Below, one piece after another: positions 33,740 through 44,520 of a stretch of 64,000 bases of DNA. Below the pieces are notes generated by a model. That model was not told the DNA's origin. It saw only the letters and a list, made by a program, of their open reading frames with translations, and did no database searches. A program made the position numbers and the translations under genes. The DNA is from Viola odorata (taxonomy: Eukaryota > Streptophyta > Magnoliopsida > Malpighiales > Violaceae): positions 44,029,656 to 44,093,655 of the forward strand of contig OY829539.1 in assembly GCA_963691705.1 (NCBI GenBank), in the 5' to 3' direction. The first letter of the stretch is position 1. Every line of letters starts with the position of its first letter.

Positions 33740-34727
33740 CTAGAAACAGTGGACTGCGCAAATTTTATACCTGGACTTAAGCTCGGAGCTGGTCTCTGCA
33801 GAAGTTTCTCTGCCTCCTCTTCCCCAGGCAACTTCATCCATGCTTTGCCCTTGTCGCCTATACCTTCCGCCAGACGCTACAAATCCAGGACAAGGTCTAT
33901 AGGCTTTTATTGGCCACCAACCAAACCCAGGAACTGTTGCAATCCCACCTTGTATCCTTCCCTCACCGTTGCATCCATTTTCAATCTCCTCTCTGCCACA
34001 AGCTGTACAACCACTGTAGAAAATTGCATCAAAACCATAAGGGCACAAGTTAACAGATGACACAAGGAATCTGACATAGTACGCAGCTAGCTACAACATA
34101 TAAGTTGCTTAGAGCAAAAGATTGATTGCAGTAGCTCAAGCATCTAACTTTCTCACAAAGGTGCGGAATGGATGCGGATGCTCGGTTCTGATCTTTTGCT
34201 CCATAGCACTCAAATCCCAAAACCCATGAAGCAACAATAACCAGTGAAAAGCTATCACCCTAAAATTTTCAGTCTCATTGATTAATAACCAAGAATTGCT
34301 TAGTTCATGATTTCCAGTAAGATTTGTGCTGTCCCTAAATTTATCATTAATAATAAAATGACGCAGTAACGGAAATTTCAACTGAGAGAGCACAATTTGA
34401 ATTTTGGGTCACAAATTAAAGGAAAGCACAGAAATAGGATGCACCCAAATTAACAAAACAAAAGGGTCCCTTGTGCAGCCAAAATCTAGAAAAGAGCTCA
34501 TAAAAGTACCTGAAAGAAGTGTCTTTAGAATTTGCAGAGGCGGATTGTGACTGGACAGGAAGAAGAGCATCTGGTTCTACGACTTGGGTTGTGGTGGTAG
34601 AAGGAGAGGAGTAGCGAGGGATGGAGATGGGCTTAGATGAACGGCAGTACCTATTGGTGGAAGCTGATGAGCTTGAGCCATGTAACAGCCATGAGTTGTT
34701 GTTGATAAAATGGCGTTGAGATGACAA
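33740..34727 (-). CDS. Captured two-exon gene for an uncharacterised, probably plastid-targeted plant protein
   Basis: Exon 1 (34727-34510) encodes MSSQRHFINNNSWLLHGSSS and a Ser/Thr-rich N-terminus like a chloroplast transit peptide. It has a TTTCAG|GTAC donor. Exon 2 starts at 34013 after TTTTCTACAG, phases agree, and it reads CTACGREEIENGCNGEGRIQ, GGIATVPGFGWWPIKAYRPC, PGFVASGGRYRRQGQSMDEV. Four cysteines and the GFGWWPIKAYRPCP block suggest a conserved plant family of unknown function that I remember only as uncharacterised. A donor at 33771-33770 could lead to a third exon; without it the frame ends at 33740. The frame is fully open. The start codon lies only about 25 bp from the hAT terminal repeats, so the native promoter was not captured. 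Confidence 0.65.
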
Positions 34728-35150
34728 AAGAAGGGTGATAAACCCTAAATTTTAAACGGGTCAGACGGGTTGACCCGCGACCCATAGGGTTGACCCGTTT
34801 CTGACCCGTTATTTAACGGGTCGAAAAATAATGATCCGACGGGCCAAAATACGAGTCGGGTACGGGTCGACCCATCGGGTCGGACCCATTTTGACACCCC
34901 TAGTGCATTCCTTAAATTTAGTTTGGCTTGACTAATTACATGCCCATACAAACAGAAACAAGATTATTTGGTAAAGAAAACACAAAAAGAAGATGAGCTA
35001 CTTTGGCGGGCGCCAAAATCCAATCTCGCCTTATTGAACGTCGTAGCATCTCTCTCGATACAACCTCCAAGCTCTATTTTTATAGGTATCACAGACTCAG
35101 CCAATCGAAGCTTGCCAAATCAAGACTTCCCATTCTCAGAGCTCCCAGAC

Positions 35151-37036
35151 ATGAACATGAACATGAATAATTCCATCTCCTTATTCTTATTCTTATCGAT
35201 CATGTCTCTAATTCAAACATCAAGTGGAGAAGACGATCATGGTCATGGTCAGGGTCAGAATGGTAATTTACAGGAATATTTGTGGACCAGAGAAGAGTTT
35301 GTGCAGTTGGCTGGTTATGGAGAAGAGAAGCTATCAACTGTAATTGTCACTGGCACACTTGTTTGCCATGCCTGTTCGCCATCCCATGCTCAACCTCTAC
35401 TTCGTTCATGGCCAATACCAGGTACTGATCCTTCTATATATATGAACTTTAATTTATTTATTTTCCTTCTTTTCCTTCATGTTTTTAAATATTAAACTTT
35501 TAAATCTCTTCCAAACTTATCTATTTTCTAATTTCTTGGTGTAAAACTTGTCAAAAATAATTACCATATATATATATTTATGAAAACTCCCCTTGTATTT
35601 TTTTTGGATTAATAGGAGCTGAATGTGATCGCCTGATCAACTTTGTTTTTTTTTTTTTTTATAAATGGAGTGAGACTCAAGATAGTTTTATTTTGTGGGT
35701 ATTCTTCTAAATTTGGTTTTTTCTTTCAGTTTCATTTTCGGTCATCTTTTCTTTCTCAAGGGTAGTGGCCAGTGATTTTCACCCAAACTTGTCACCAAAG
35801 TAAACTTCAAGAACGAGACACAATTAGAAATTATGAGAAAATAAAGCAAAATTATGGAAACACATATTACCACATTTATTACTTGTGTGCTAATCTATAT
35901 AATATACACAATTTAGTCCTCCCTTTCTTTCTTTTTAGTCGTGATATTAATTTTTGAATAATTTTTCGTTAGTTATTAATAATTTTCTATTTAATAATAT
36001 TGAAAAAATAAAGAGGATATTTCCCCGTTAAAATGAAAAAAAAATATTAAAAAGAAAGAAGGTATTTCTTCACCCTCTCCCTCTTTATCATAAATGAAAA
36101 TCTTATTATTTATTTTTCTGAATTTTCTTTTAAAAAAAAACATTTAAATTTAATCGAAAACGGTATAACATATCTGGGATTATAGAATGGCTTCATATTT
36201 AGAGGATCTAACTAAGAAAATTTGAAAACTTGCGGAATGAAATTGATGTTTCATTTTATTGTTTTACTTCTCCCTTGAGTTGTTTATGAACTCTATTTTT
36301 TGTCTAACCATCAAGCCATTACAGTTGGCCTATCATAATAATAATAATAATAATTGATTAGCAAATACCATTCCAATAATAATAATTGTTTAATTCGAAA
36401 GGGATGCACAAGCTTTCGTCAATGGCTACATCTTACCATCAATTTGACATCTAATTACGAATAAATTTTGCTTTAATTGAAATAATGGAATGTTCCATCT
36501 TATAATAATTAATACATAATTCTATTCATTTCTTGACTTTAACTTGACAGAAAATAATCACTCTAGTTATTCATGTTTACAAAATATTGAAAGAACTTGT
36601 ATATCATCACTTTCACAGGATTAATTACAAGTTAAGTTTCACTATCTCCAAATAAGAGTAAGATTGAAGCATGTAGTTATCTTGCGATCTTGCAGATGCA
36701 TTGGTGGCTGTCAACTGCGACACCAACGGGAAATGGGAAAAATCAACCCCTGCACAAGCTATTACAGACCTTAATGGAGATTTCCTAATTGATCTTCCTT
36801 CTCACCTCCACGCAATACCAAACATGGAAGAAGCATGTTCAATTAAGGTTCTACGAATGCCAAAGAATGCACTTTGCCGACCAGGTCCGGTCAGAAAACA
36901 AAGTGCGATAACATTATCATCAGTTGGGAATGGCATCCGGAACTACAGTGCGGGAACAATTAAGATTCTGCAGCTTACATCTAAACCTTTACAAGCATGT
37001 ATTAAGGGAGGGAACAAAGAAAAAGAAATTGCATGA
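35151..37036 (+). CDS. Pollen Ole e I-like family protein, two exons
   Basis: Exon 1 is 35151-35421 and exon 2 is 36696-37036; the intron has CCAG|GTACTG and TTGCAG|ATGC borders with matching phase. The join gives about 203 residues: a signal peptide (SISLFLFLSIMSLIQTSSG), a His/Gly-rich stretch, then the Ole e I-type domain (VIVTGTLVCHAC, SWPIP, ALVAVNCD, AITDLNGDFLIDLP, with later cysteines at EEACSIKV, ALCRPGP and QACIKG), six cysteines in all. The family is secreted to the cell wall and its members are often expressed in growing tissue or pollen. An in-frame upstream Met at 34968 exists, but the signal peptide favours 35151. The hAT-3 element ends 248 bp upstream. The gene converges with the acyl carrier protein gene. 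Confidence 0.85.
35422..36695 (+). other. Intron of the Ole e I-like gene
   Basis: 1,274 bp, AT-rich, with an (AAT)n microsatellite at about 36335-36355. No other gene or clear element seen. Confidence 0.7.
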
Positions 37037-37417
37037 TGGGATACTCACCTGCTAACGAGATTGGGATTCAGGACCATTGCTCACTTGGATGGCACCGCAG
37101 TCACAGCATTTGAGTTACAGTTCCACTTTATCGGTTGTAAAGTTAGTATGTGTGAAGAGGATAGTAATGAAGTATAGCAAGCGTGTAAATAGTGATAATA
37201 GCTTGCAATATAGCAAGCTTGAAGAGACTATAAAAACTGTAATCATATTGGTTGTATAACTGAAATTTTTCCCACAGCTTTGATTATGAAGTATGATATC
37301 AGTGAGAAAAACACACAAGTTGTTACTCGCAATGACAGGTTACGCCCAAGTCTAAGAAACACAGGAACAAAACAGAATGTCAACGAAAATACCTAGAGAA
37401 ACAAACATCTTAACTAC

Positions 37418-38024
37418 TCAGGGGTCAACAGTTTTCTGCTCATTTCCAGAACCTATGTACTTAGCAACATCAGCACAGCACGTAAGCTTATCTGCTTTCT
37501 CCTCAGGGATTTCAATAGAAAATTCTTCCTCAAATGCCATAACGAGCTCCACCCTGTCTAAGCTGTCTAGACACAAATCCTTTTGGAAATCAGCGGTTGC
37601 AGTAACCTGTTCATTGATCAAATGGAACCAAACTATCACCATCTTTCAACAGTTTGCCTTCACCAAAGGACATGATGATCCTTTGGTGAAACAAAATAAA
37701 AGCCCACTTCTAAGTAATGTACATTATTATAACTCGCAATTTCTCACTGAATGGAAATTTGTGGTCTGCTACTTCAAAACAATCATCACATGGACTGAAT
37801 AACAAAACAGGGATTTATGAAATTACCTTAGAGGCATCAATCTTATCAAATTTTTTAACTAGCCCAATCACCTGATCCATGATTTGATCAGGGCTAACAT
37901 TTGTTGATGAACATATTCGCCGGCGCAGTTCCTTAAATGCGTTCCCCCTCTGAGTGGACAATAATTGTTCCATGGAAACTCTCAGTCGCATGTGGCTCGA
38001 AATGGAGTTACGTATACTTTGCAT
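37418..38024 (-). CDS. Mitochondrial acyl carrier protein, two coding exons
   Basis: Exon 38024-37827 (66 codons, phase 0, GATGCCTCTAAG|GTAATT donor) joins exon 37606-37418 (GAACAG|GTTACT acceptor), giving 128 residues. The N-terminus (MQSIRNSISSHMRLRV...KELRRRICSS) is Arg/Ser-rich, as in a mitochondrial presequence. Then come VSPDQIMDQVIGLVKKFDKI and FQKDLCLDSLDRVELVMAFE, where the Ser of DSLD is the 4'-phosphopantetheine attachment site, and FSIEIPEEKADKLTCCADVA. The protein carries acyl chains for mitochondrial fatty acid and lipoate synthesis and is also a subunit of complex I. A 5' UTR intron ending in GATTTTTAG (about 38039) is likely, with a leader exon near 38684-38800. The length fits the family. 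Confidence 0.9.
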
Positions 38025-38650
38025 GTTTTGACCAGCTAAAAATCAAAAGATGCCGATAAATCACAACACACAATCTAAACACTTTCCTTTCAAAAAAGAA
38101 AAAGGCACTTCCATGATAGTCGATACCTACATGTTCATTCCAATGAAAGCTGAATGGTAATCAAATTTCACAACTACAAAGCAGAGAATTCTACATTATT
38201 GCAGACAAAGATAGGTCTAAGATGTAAATATCAGGCAAGAAGTTACCAATTCAAAGAAACATACAGAGAGACAACATTAAACTACTTACAAGAAGTAGTG
38301 AAACAAAGCAAGAAAGAAATGAGCAAAACAACAACAACAACAACAACAAAAAATCCGCAGAGCACATTGGGACCAATCAATTAACCTTGCAAACTAACAA
38401 CAAGGTAATCAAATTGCTACTAGCTTCTTCCTTAAAATTTCACCACAGTAGACCTAGTTTAAAATCATTCCCGTGCTTATGATGTGTGAAAGAAACAAGG
38501 CAAAAACAAATCTAACAAAATAAAGAAGGGAAAACTAGATGAAATAAATAAAACCATGACCGATTAAGCAAGCGCAGCAAAGAACAACAAATTACGAATA
38601 ATACCACAAGAGATCACAAAAAGAAGAAAGAAAAGGGAAACAATTGAAAG

Positions 38651-38785
38651 AAAAGGTGACGAAGAAGCAGCAACTAACCAGAGTATGGCGTCTGCGATGT
38701 TAAGATTGAAGTGATGATGTGCGTAAGTGTTTGCTTTATTGCTGCTGTGAGTGTGAGGTCTTGCCGCTGCGGTGGCAGTCTCCAC
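38651..38785 (-). other. Possible upstream ORF in the acyl carrier protein leader
   Basis: On the minus strand an ATG at 38785 opens METATAAARPHTHSSNKANT and onward to a donor CTCTG|GTTAGT near 38684. If spliced to the exon beginning CTGGTCAAAAC, the frame runs about 44 codons and stops at TAA just past the main start, out of frame with it. It depends on transcription starting upstream of 38785. Confidence 0.35.
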
Positions 38786-38863
38786 GAAAGAGAGTCGAGG
38801 TTCCGAAAGTGAAACGAAGCGAGTAAAGTAACTTTTTATTTCGGAAAAGAAAAACGAAAACTA

Positions 38864-39890
38864 GGCCCCGTTTACTTTAAGCAAATTGTTTGAAAATTCT
38901 TCAAAACTGGAGAATTTTCATGTTTCGTTAACTGTTTTTTATAAAATGGAAAAATCTCAAAATTTCTCCTAATTTTCTAAATTTTTCAAAAAAATTTAAA
39001 TTAACACTGAAAATTAGAAAATTCTAGAGACGAACTTTTTGGAGTTTTTCAATTTTTCCAAAACTAATTTTTCAAATTTTTTTTTACTCCAACTCAACCG
39101 GTCCATTTTGTTAATTTAAAAAATAAACAATATTATTTTAGACATATCTACCCTCATAATTTTGATAATTAATATGTAGATTCAATCATTAAAATAACTC
39201 AAAAATTATACTAAAAATACTTCTTCACAATTGATATTTATCTATAAATTAATCATAGTAATTGATCCCAATGTTCCAATTGTCTTAATTAACTAATACT
39301 CCTAATTAAATTCATATGAGTAAAATTATATCAAAATTTATTTAAAATAAATAAAAAAACTTGAAATAATACTAGATGATATGGAAAGGATTAAGTATGA
39401 CGTGTGATATTTTACGATAATTTACTCACCTAAAAACTTCTACCACTTCTACCACTTCTAGTAGCAAGATAAAACACAAAAAAGAGAGTAGTAAAACATC
39501 AAATAGCACACGAGTTCGTCTGCCTCCTCGCTAGTAAAATGTCAAATAGCACACGAGTTCGTGGGTATTTTGCGGGTATGAATATACCCGCACCCGCAAA
39601 GTGATTGAAAAGGCTTTTGGCGTTCTGAAGGCTAGATTTTCAATCTTAAAGTCCATTCCAAATTATTCTCTTCGACGTCAAAGGTAAATTACCTTTAACT
39701 TGTTGTGCACTACACAACTTTATTCGAATGGAAGATAGAGTTGATCAACTATTTATAGAACATGGTACAGAAGGTCAGCAAAATTTAAACGAGGACGAAG
39801 CTAATGTGACGCAAAAAGGTATTCAAGTGGATATGTCCCAACAACAACAAATGAATGCGGTTAGAGAAGATATTGCAGGTCAATTATGAG
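38864..39890 (+). mobile_element. PIF/Harbinger relic with transposase C-terminus
   Basis: It begins with a terminal-repeat-like GGCCCCGTTTACTTTAAG. The coding relic at 39590-39890 reads KVIEKAFGVLKARFSILKSI and PNYSLRRQR, then a frameshift, then LTCCALHNFIRMEDRVDQLF and MSQQQQMNAVREDIAGQL, the C-terminal part of the Harbinger DDE nuclease. A matching right terminal repeat was not found. Near 39490-39565 a segment containing CAAATAGCACACGAGTTCGT is duplicated in tandem. The relic starts about 80 bp from the 5' end of the acyl carrier protein gene. Confidence 0.65.
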
Positions 39891-40049
39891 ATAATTATAA
39901 TATTGTTAGCATATGAAGAAGTAACAAGTTAAATTAATAAACTTCTATTTGCCAAGATTAATAAACTAATAAATATATTTCTTAGAAAAAAATTTAATAA
40001 CTATAATTGAAAAAACTAAAATATATCATCAATCTACTAATATTCCATT

Positions 40050-40143
40050 AATGAACTAAATATATAAAGTTAGCCATTTTATTATTATTGATATCTTAAG
40101 TTATCCCTAGAATAATAATAAAATAGCTAATTTTATATATTTA
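40050..40143. repeat. AT-rich inverted repeat
   Basis: TAAATATATAAAGTTAGCCA (from about 40048) is mirrored by TAGCTAATTTTATATATTTA (ending about 40143), with (AAT)n sequence between. A third related arm, GTTAGCTATTTTATTATTAT, follows. Confidence 0.6.
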
Positions 40144-40497
40144 GTTATTTTAATGGAGTTAGCTATTTTATTATTATTGATGGAGTAATTATGTTCCATT
40201 AAAGTAGCAAGATATCTCTAAAATTAATATCAGACCACACATATATCACAATAAGTTGAAAGGAACAAAGAACATCAAAATAAGTTGAAAGAAGCTAAGG
40301 TTATTATTGAACACTAATTGCAATAATTTACACAGCAGCCAAACTACAAAACCACTTAAGGTTTCAGTTACAATAACAAATGAAAAAGTCACCACTAGAA
40401 CAACAATCCTTTTGCCAAAGTATACAACGACAATGGAAGTTCTCACACTTAAGTAGTCTATAAATATTCATCAATCTTTTAACTCAATTATTTGATT

Positions 40498-40690
40498 TCA
40501 ATTAGTATTTTGTCCATTCTCAACACCAAAACCATACAACACACTAGCATACTTCTCGGTGGAGCCACTGAAAAACTTCATCAAATGCTTGATATCATAC
40601 ACCATAGGGAAATACAATTTGATCAAATCAAAGAATCCTGCATACATTCTATCTTCAATATTCTCACCTCGCTATGGTAACCCACCATTT
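40498..40690 (-). pseudogene. Fragment resembling a CAF1-type deadenylase
   Basis: On the minus strand the frame reads MYAGFFDLIKLYFPMVYDIK and then HLMKFFSGSTEKYASVLYGF. CAF1 (POP2-like) poly(A) nucleases carry a segment of the type FFDLI..YFP.VYDIKHLMKF, so the match is specific although short. There are stops on either side and none of the catalytic Asp/Glu residues are visible. I rate it as a gene fragment, with limited confidence. Confidence 0.4.
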
Positions 40691-41103
40691 GGAATATCAA
40701 GCTGTTTCCCGTATTACTATCTACTCTTGGCACGGAAATGCACATGCCTAGCTGTGTCGTAATATCTTGGGAAATATCTATCACAATACTCCGTTATTGC
40801 AAGACTGTGATCCTGAAGATTATACGGCAAGTGGCGTTATCTTTAGTAGAATTCTATCCCCAATGTTGTCGTTATGTTATAGCAACTCTACAGTTAATAT
40901 TCTGGTTCATCTCCAACATCATCATCTAAGTGTCAACATTGTTGTCTTATCATGGCATAAAGAAGATTGACAGAAAAAGGAAATAGTAAGCAAAATAAAT
41001 AATTGTCCAAAATCCCCCAAGGGTTACAAAAAGTTAAAAGTTCTTAGAAGAGAGGCAAAAAGGGGGCGACATCCAAAATTAAGAAGCAAAGGCTAGAGAT
41101 GCC

Positions 41104-42470
41104 TATGAAGGTGTTATCACCCCACTATCTCCTTGCCCCTCACGAGCCCTCGCCCTCGCTCTATGAAAACTCTCGTCATTAATGGACGCAGATTTTTGCT
41201 GAAAGATAGCAGAAATGTCATTAGGACAAAACTCTTCCACCCCGTAACGCTCCATGAAAGAGTCGACCATGGCAATCGCAGTTTCCTGGGAATACCACTA
41301 ACATTTCTCCGCAGACAACTCTAACTCCGTGTTAAGAGCAGCAACCCTGGCAACGTCATCAGAAATTTACTTTGCCATATCAGCCTCCCTCTTAGCAGCA
41401 TCCTCCACTTCTTTCCTAGCAGCCGTTAAGGCTTCTACCAGCTCTTGAAGCTCCCCCGTTAACCTCTCCACCTCTTCCTATTTTCTAGCATGCTCTTCCG
41501 AAATACGGTTGTGGGCGTTAAGTAGTTCATTGGAGGAAGAAGTAAGAGAAGCAATTCTTCCCACCATATGCTCCGCCTAATAATGAAGATCACAGAAATA
41601 AGAGAGCATCCCGGAGCGAAGCAAGTTCAACTGCCCTTGAGGAGTCTGAGATAGAAAAGCTTCATTTTCCTCCTGGAGTGATAATAGGTGAGCAGCCAGC
41701 AGAGAAGAAGACTCCGAGGAACTATCGTTGCCCAAAGCAGGGAATCCCACTCTACATAGGTCACCCAAGTTGATCTGATGAGTGACAGGCCCAGAAGGGG
41801 CTAACGTGCTTAAACCATTAACAAGACGGGGAACGACAACCTCCCCTTCAGAAGATGGGAGCTCGGGAGTGTTCGAAGGAACAAAGAACATAGTGGTAGG
41901 AGATGGAGGATGATTGGAAGAAGCACCCATAACGGGCCTGAGGGAACCATGAGAAGGGAAGACAGGAAAGTCAGACTCCATGAGGTTAGGAGTGAACTCC
42001 ATGCCAAGAGAAGTGGAATGAGCAGGCGACGTGCCAAAAGTGCCAGGGGAAGCATGAAAGGGTCCAGCGACACCTGTACTTCTCAGTAAGTCAGAAACCT
42101 GACCACCGTCAGAAGGCACTTCAGAAAGAGAAACGCTATCGTGTTCTCCCTGATCGGTGACGCGGTTCTCCGATATCCCTACAGCCTTGTGCTCATGTCG
42201 TGCCTTCTTCTGACGATCTTGGAAGAGTCTTGACAAATCCATGTTGTCGCCTAAAGAAGAAGGAATGGGAGCAGTAGCAGTTTCCTAGAAAGAAACGGTG
42301 TATCAGAAAAAGTCAGAAAATAAAAGAAAGTGCTGGAAAAAGTTAAAGAATATACCTAAGATGAAGATTAACGGCAGCAGCAACTTCCTCTCTCTCCCTC
42401 TTCTTTTGAGCCCTTTTCTCCTGTCTTCTTATGCACTCAGGTTTCCAGACTTGAAGAAGAGGAACTAGAT
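41104..42470 (-). pseudogene. Degenerate coiled-coil protein gene, probably retroelement-associated
   Basis: On the minus strand an upstream exon (LVPLLQVWKPECIRRQEKRA, QKKREREEVAAAVNLHL) ends at a TTAG|GTATAT donor near 42359. It joins an acceptor TTTCTAG near 42284 leading to a frame that includes MDLSRLFQDRQKKARHEHKA at 42242. The frame is open to 41577, then continues in the same register with four in-frame stops to 41104: AEHMVGRIASLTSSSNELLN, EEVERLTGELQELVEALTAA, RKEVEDAAKREADM, AIAMVDSFMERYGVEEF. The pattern, a Pro/Ser-rich middle followed by a coiled coil, resembles extra ORFs carried by some plant gypsy elements. I do not recognise a specific family. Confidence 0.5.
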
Positions 42471-43416
42471 TCCTAAGAACTAAAAGAAAACTCTCTAAAT
42501 TAGTCATACCTTGTCTTGCCCAAGACCCAAGTCCATAACTAGAAGTTGAAGTTGTTATCCAAGCAAATCCACCAAATCCACTCCAGAATCATTCTGAAAT
42601 TTCGATGGGCTAAGAAATTATAAGTTTGGAGACTTTTCATTGTATTGAGCCACGAGAGAGATTGAGAGATTGAGAAGGCAATAATTGGGGATTTGAGTTC
42701 CAATGTCGATATGTGTAAAAGGGAGATCCTAAAACTCATTGATTATATTTCTCATTTTCTAGAATCACCCTTCACTCATAACCACTTTTCCCTCTTTATT
42801 TTGTAGGAACTCAAGCTAGGATTTAAATCATGGTTACTTGCATAATAATTTGCTAGAAGACCATTCGCTTCATGTGATAACTCACATCAAACTAAGTGCA
42901 TGGAAATCATTTAGTAAAATTGGTTGACAGCATAAAGCTTGGATAATCGAGCCTATGACTATAAACAAGGGCGCTTCGTGGGAGGCAACCCACGTGTTCT
43001 TTTCCAATATTTCTATTTTGTTAATTTTAATTTTTAATTTAGGATTTTGGGATATCTTTTCCTCTGGACTTACTTTTTAATTTCCTCTTTATTTCAAATA
43101 CGATGAGGCTTATCAACTTGGGCAAGCAACAGAATGACGACCAGAAGAAGGTGTTAGGGACATCAATAGTTGAGCACATTTTTACTGGGGGGTAAAGCAT
43201 AGAGAGCGATAATTCTGAACAATGAGCTCTTTGCATCTATCCTACCTTTTCTTCAATCAATCGCTACTCAGCGGGATAGAGGAATCCTCCTCCTACCAGC
43301 TCTTGAATTATCGTCCTTGCTGCCCTCGCTGCTTCTGCTTCACATATCCCGAGTAGTCCCTTTCTTTTTCTATTTTTAGCCCTTGTACAATCCTTATGCA
43401 ATCCTTTTTCCACATT

Positions 43417-43441
43417 GGGGGGGGGGGGGGGGGGGGGGGGG
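43417..43441 (+). repeat. Poly-G homopolymer run (25 G)
   Basis: TTTTTCCACATT is followed by 25 G, then TGGGGGCAAC. Related gypsy elements have a short G run after CACATT, so this looks like expansion of that motif. Confidence 0.85.
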
Positions 43442-44235
43442 TGGGGGCAACTTTTAATTTTTCTTTAAAACTTTTTAGAAGTTTTTGAACTTTGTGGTTG
43501 TAAATTTTGCTTTGCTCGATGAAAATTCACACAACCCTCATGTTTTCAAAACTGTTCCCGATTTAGTATGCCGGACATCCTTTTGCATCATGGATATTCT
43601 AGCATTTGTTAAAATTGTCTAACATTCATGGACCTGCCTGTTTTCTCTTATATCCATGACTTACACATGATCATAAGCAATCATATGACCCTGTGAGAAT
43701 TTTGAGCTTTCTTGCCATATTTCCTTGAATGTGCAATGCATGACTGGTATTTATTATCCTTGCATAATATCCTAGGTACATGCACCATTAGACATATGAT
43801 AGCAATAAAATGATAGTGGACTTGTTTCTTCATGATTTGTTTAAGCCTTTCCCAGCTTGCCCTTCGACATTTGTTCCACATTTTGAACCTTTATTCCCTT
43901 TTCTTGATAGCCTATTATGAGACTCCCCTTCACTAAACTACATCCTTTCTTAGTAAACAAGTAGTAAGGAATACTTGTTCGGTTGTTAGCCTGAAGTTGA
44001 AGATGCATTTGAGTTCATGTTATCATAATTGAGATGGGAAATGAGCTTTTAGAGATTGATGAAGAACTGCGCTAGAAAGAAAATAATAAGAAGTAAGGAT
44101 GCAATGATGTTGTACTAACCGGAACAAAAAGGAATGAGAAACATGTACTTTGCTTTGACAAAAAAAAAGAAAAAAGAATGTGTTCTGAAAAAGAAAAAAA
44201 AACACAACACAAAAAGAATACAAAAATAAAAAGAA

Positions 44236-44520
44236 ATGGCAAAGTCAAGTACGAAAGAAGATCCGGGACCATCATTGAAAATTGATCTTGATAAAGAAGA
44301 CTTTCCAGCAAAGCATGAAGAAGCTATGTCACTTGCCCTTGCTGCGTTATAGAAATAAAAAGAAATGGCAAAGGCAGGTACAAAAGAAGATCCAAAACCA
44401 TCACTGAAAGCGGATTCTAAAAATAAATAAAAAAACAAAGAGAGAAAAAGAAAAGAAAAGAATTTCCAACAAAGCATGAAGAAGCTGTGTCACTTGCTCT
44501 CGCTGCATTTTGTCATGTTC
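44236..44520 (+). repeat. Tandem duplication containing a 38-codon mini-ORF
   Basis: The first copy (44236-44352) reads MAKSSTKEDPGPSLKIDLDK and on to HEEAMSLALAAL, then stop. The second copy starts at 44365 as MAKAGTKEDPKPSLKADS, followed by an A-rich insertion, and again reaches KHEEAVSLALAA-like sequence. The unit is about 125 bp. It lies in the gypsy relic; no known function. Confidence 0.6.

Larger units (their letters stand above)
31937..34902 (-). mobile_element. Gene-carrying hAT-type element (hAT-3)
   Basis: 2,966 bp. The left end is TAGGGGTGTCAAACGGGTCG and the right end is its inverse (TAGGGGTGTCAAAATGGGTC on the other strand). A perfect 8-bp duplication GTGCATTC flanks it (31929-31936 and 34903-34910). 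Both ends are arrays of GGGTC/GACCC, about 400 bp on the left and 150 bp on the right. There is no transposase; the interior holds a two-exon gene on the minus strand. Confidence 0.88.

Noticed and set aside
34968..35150. Upstream in-frame Met for the Ole e I-like gene
   Set aside because: It would bury the signal peptide 60 residues inside the protein; 35151 gives a normal secreted protein.
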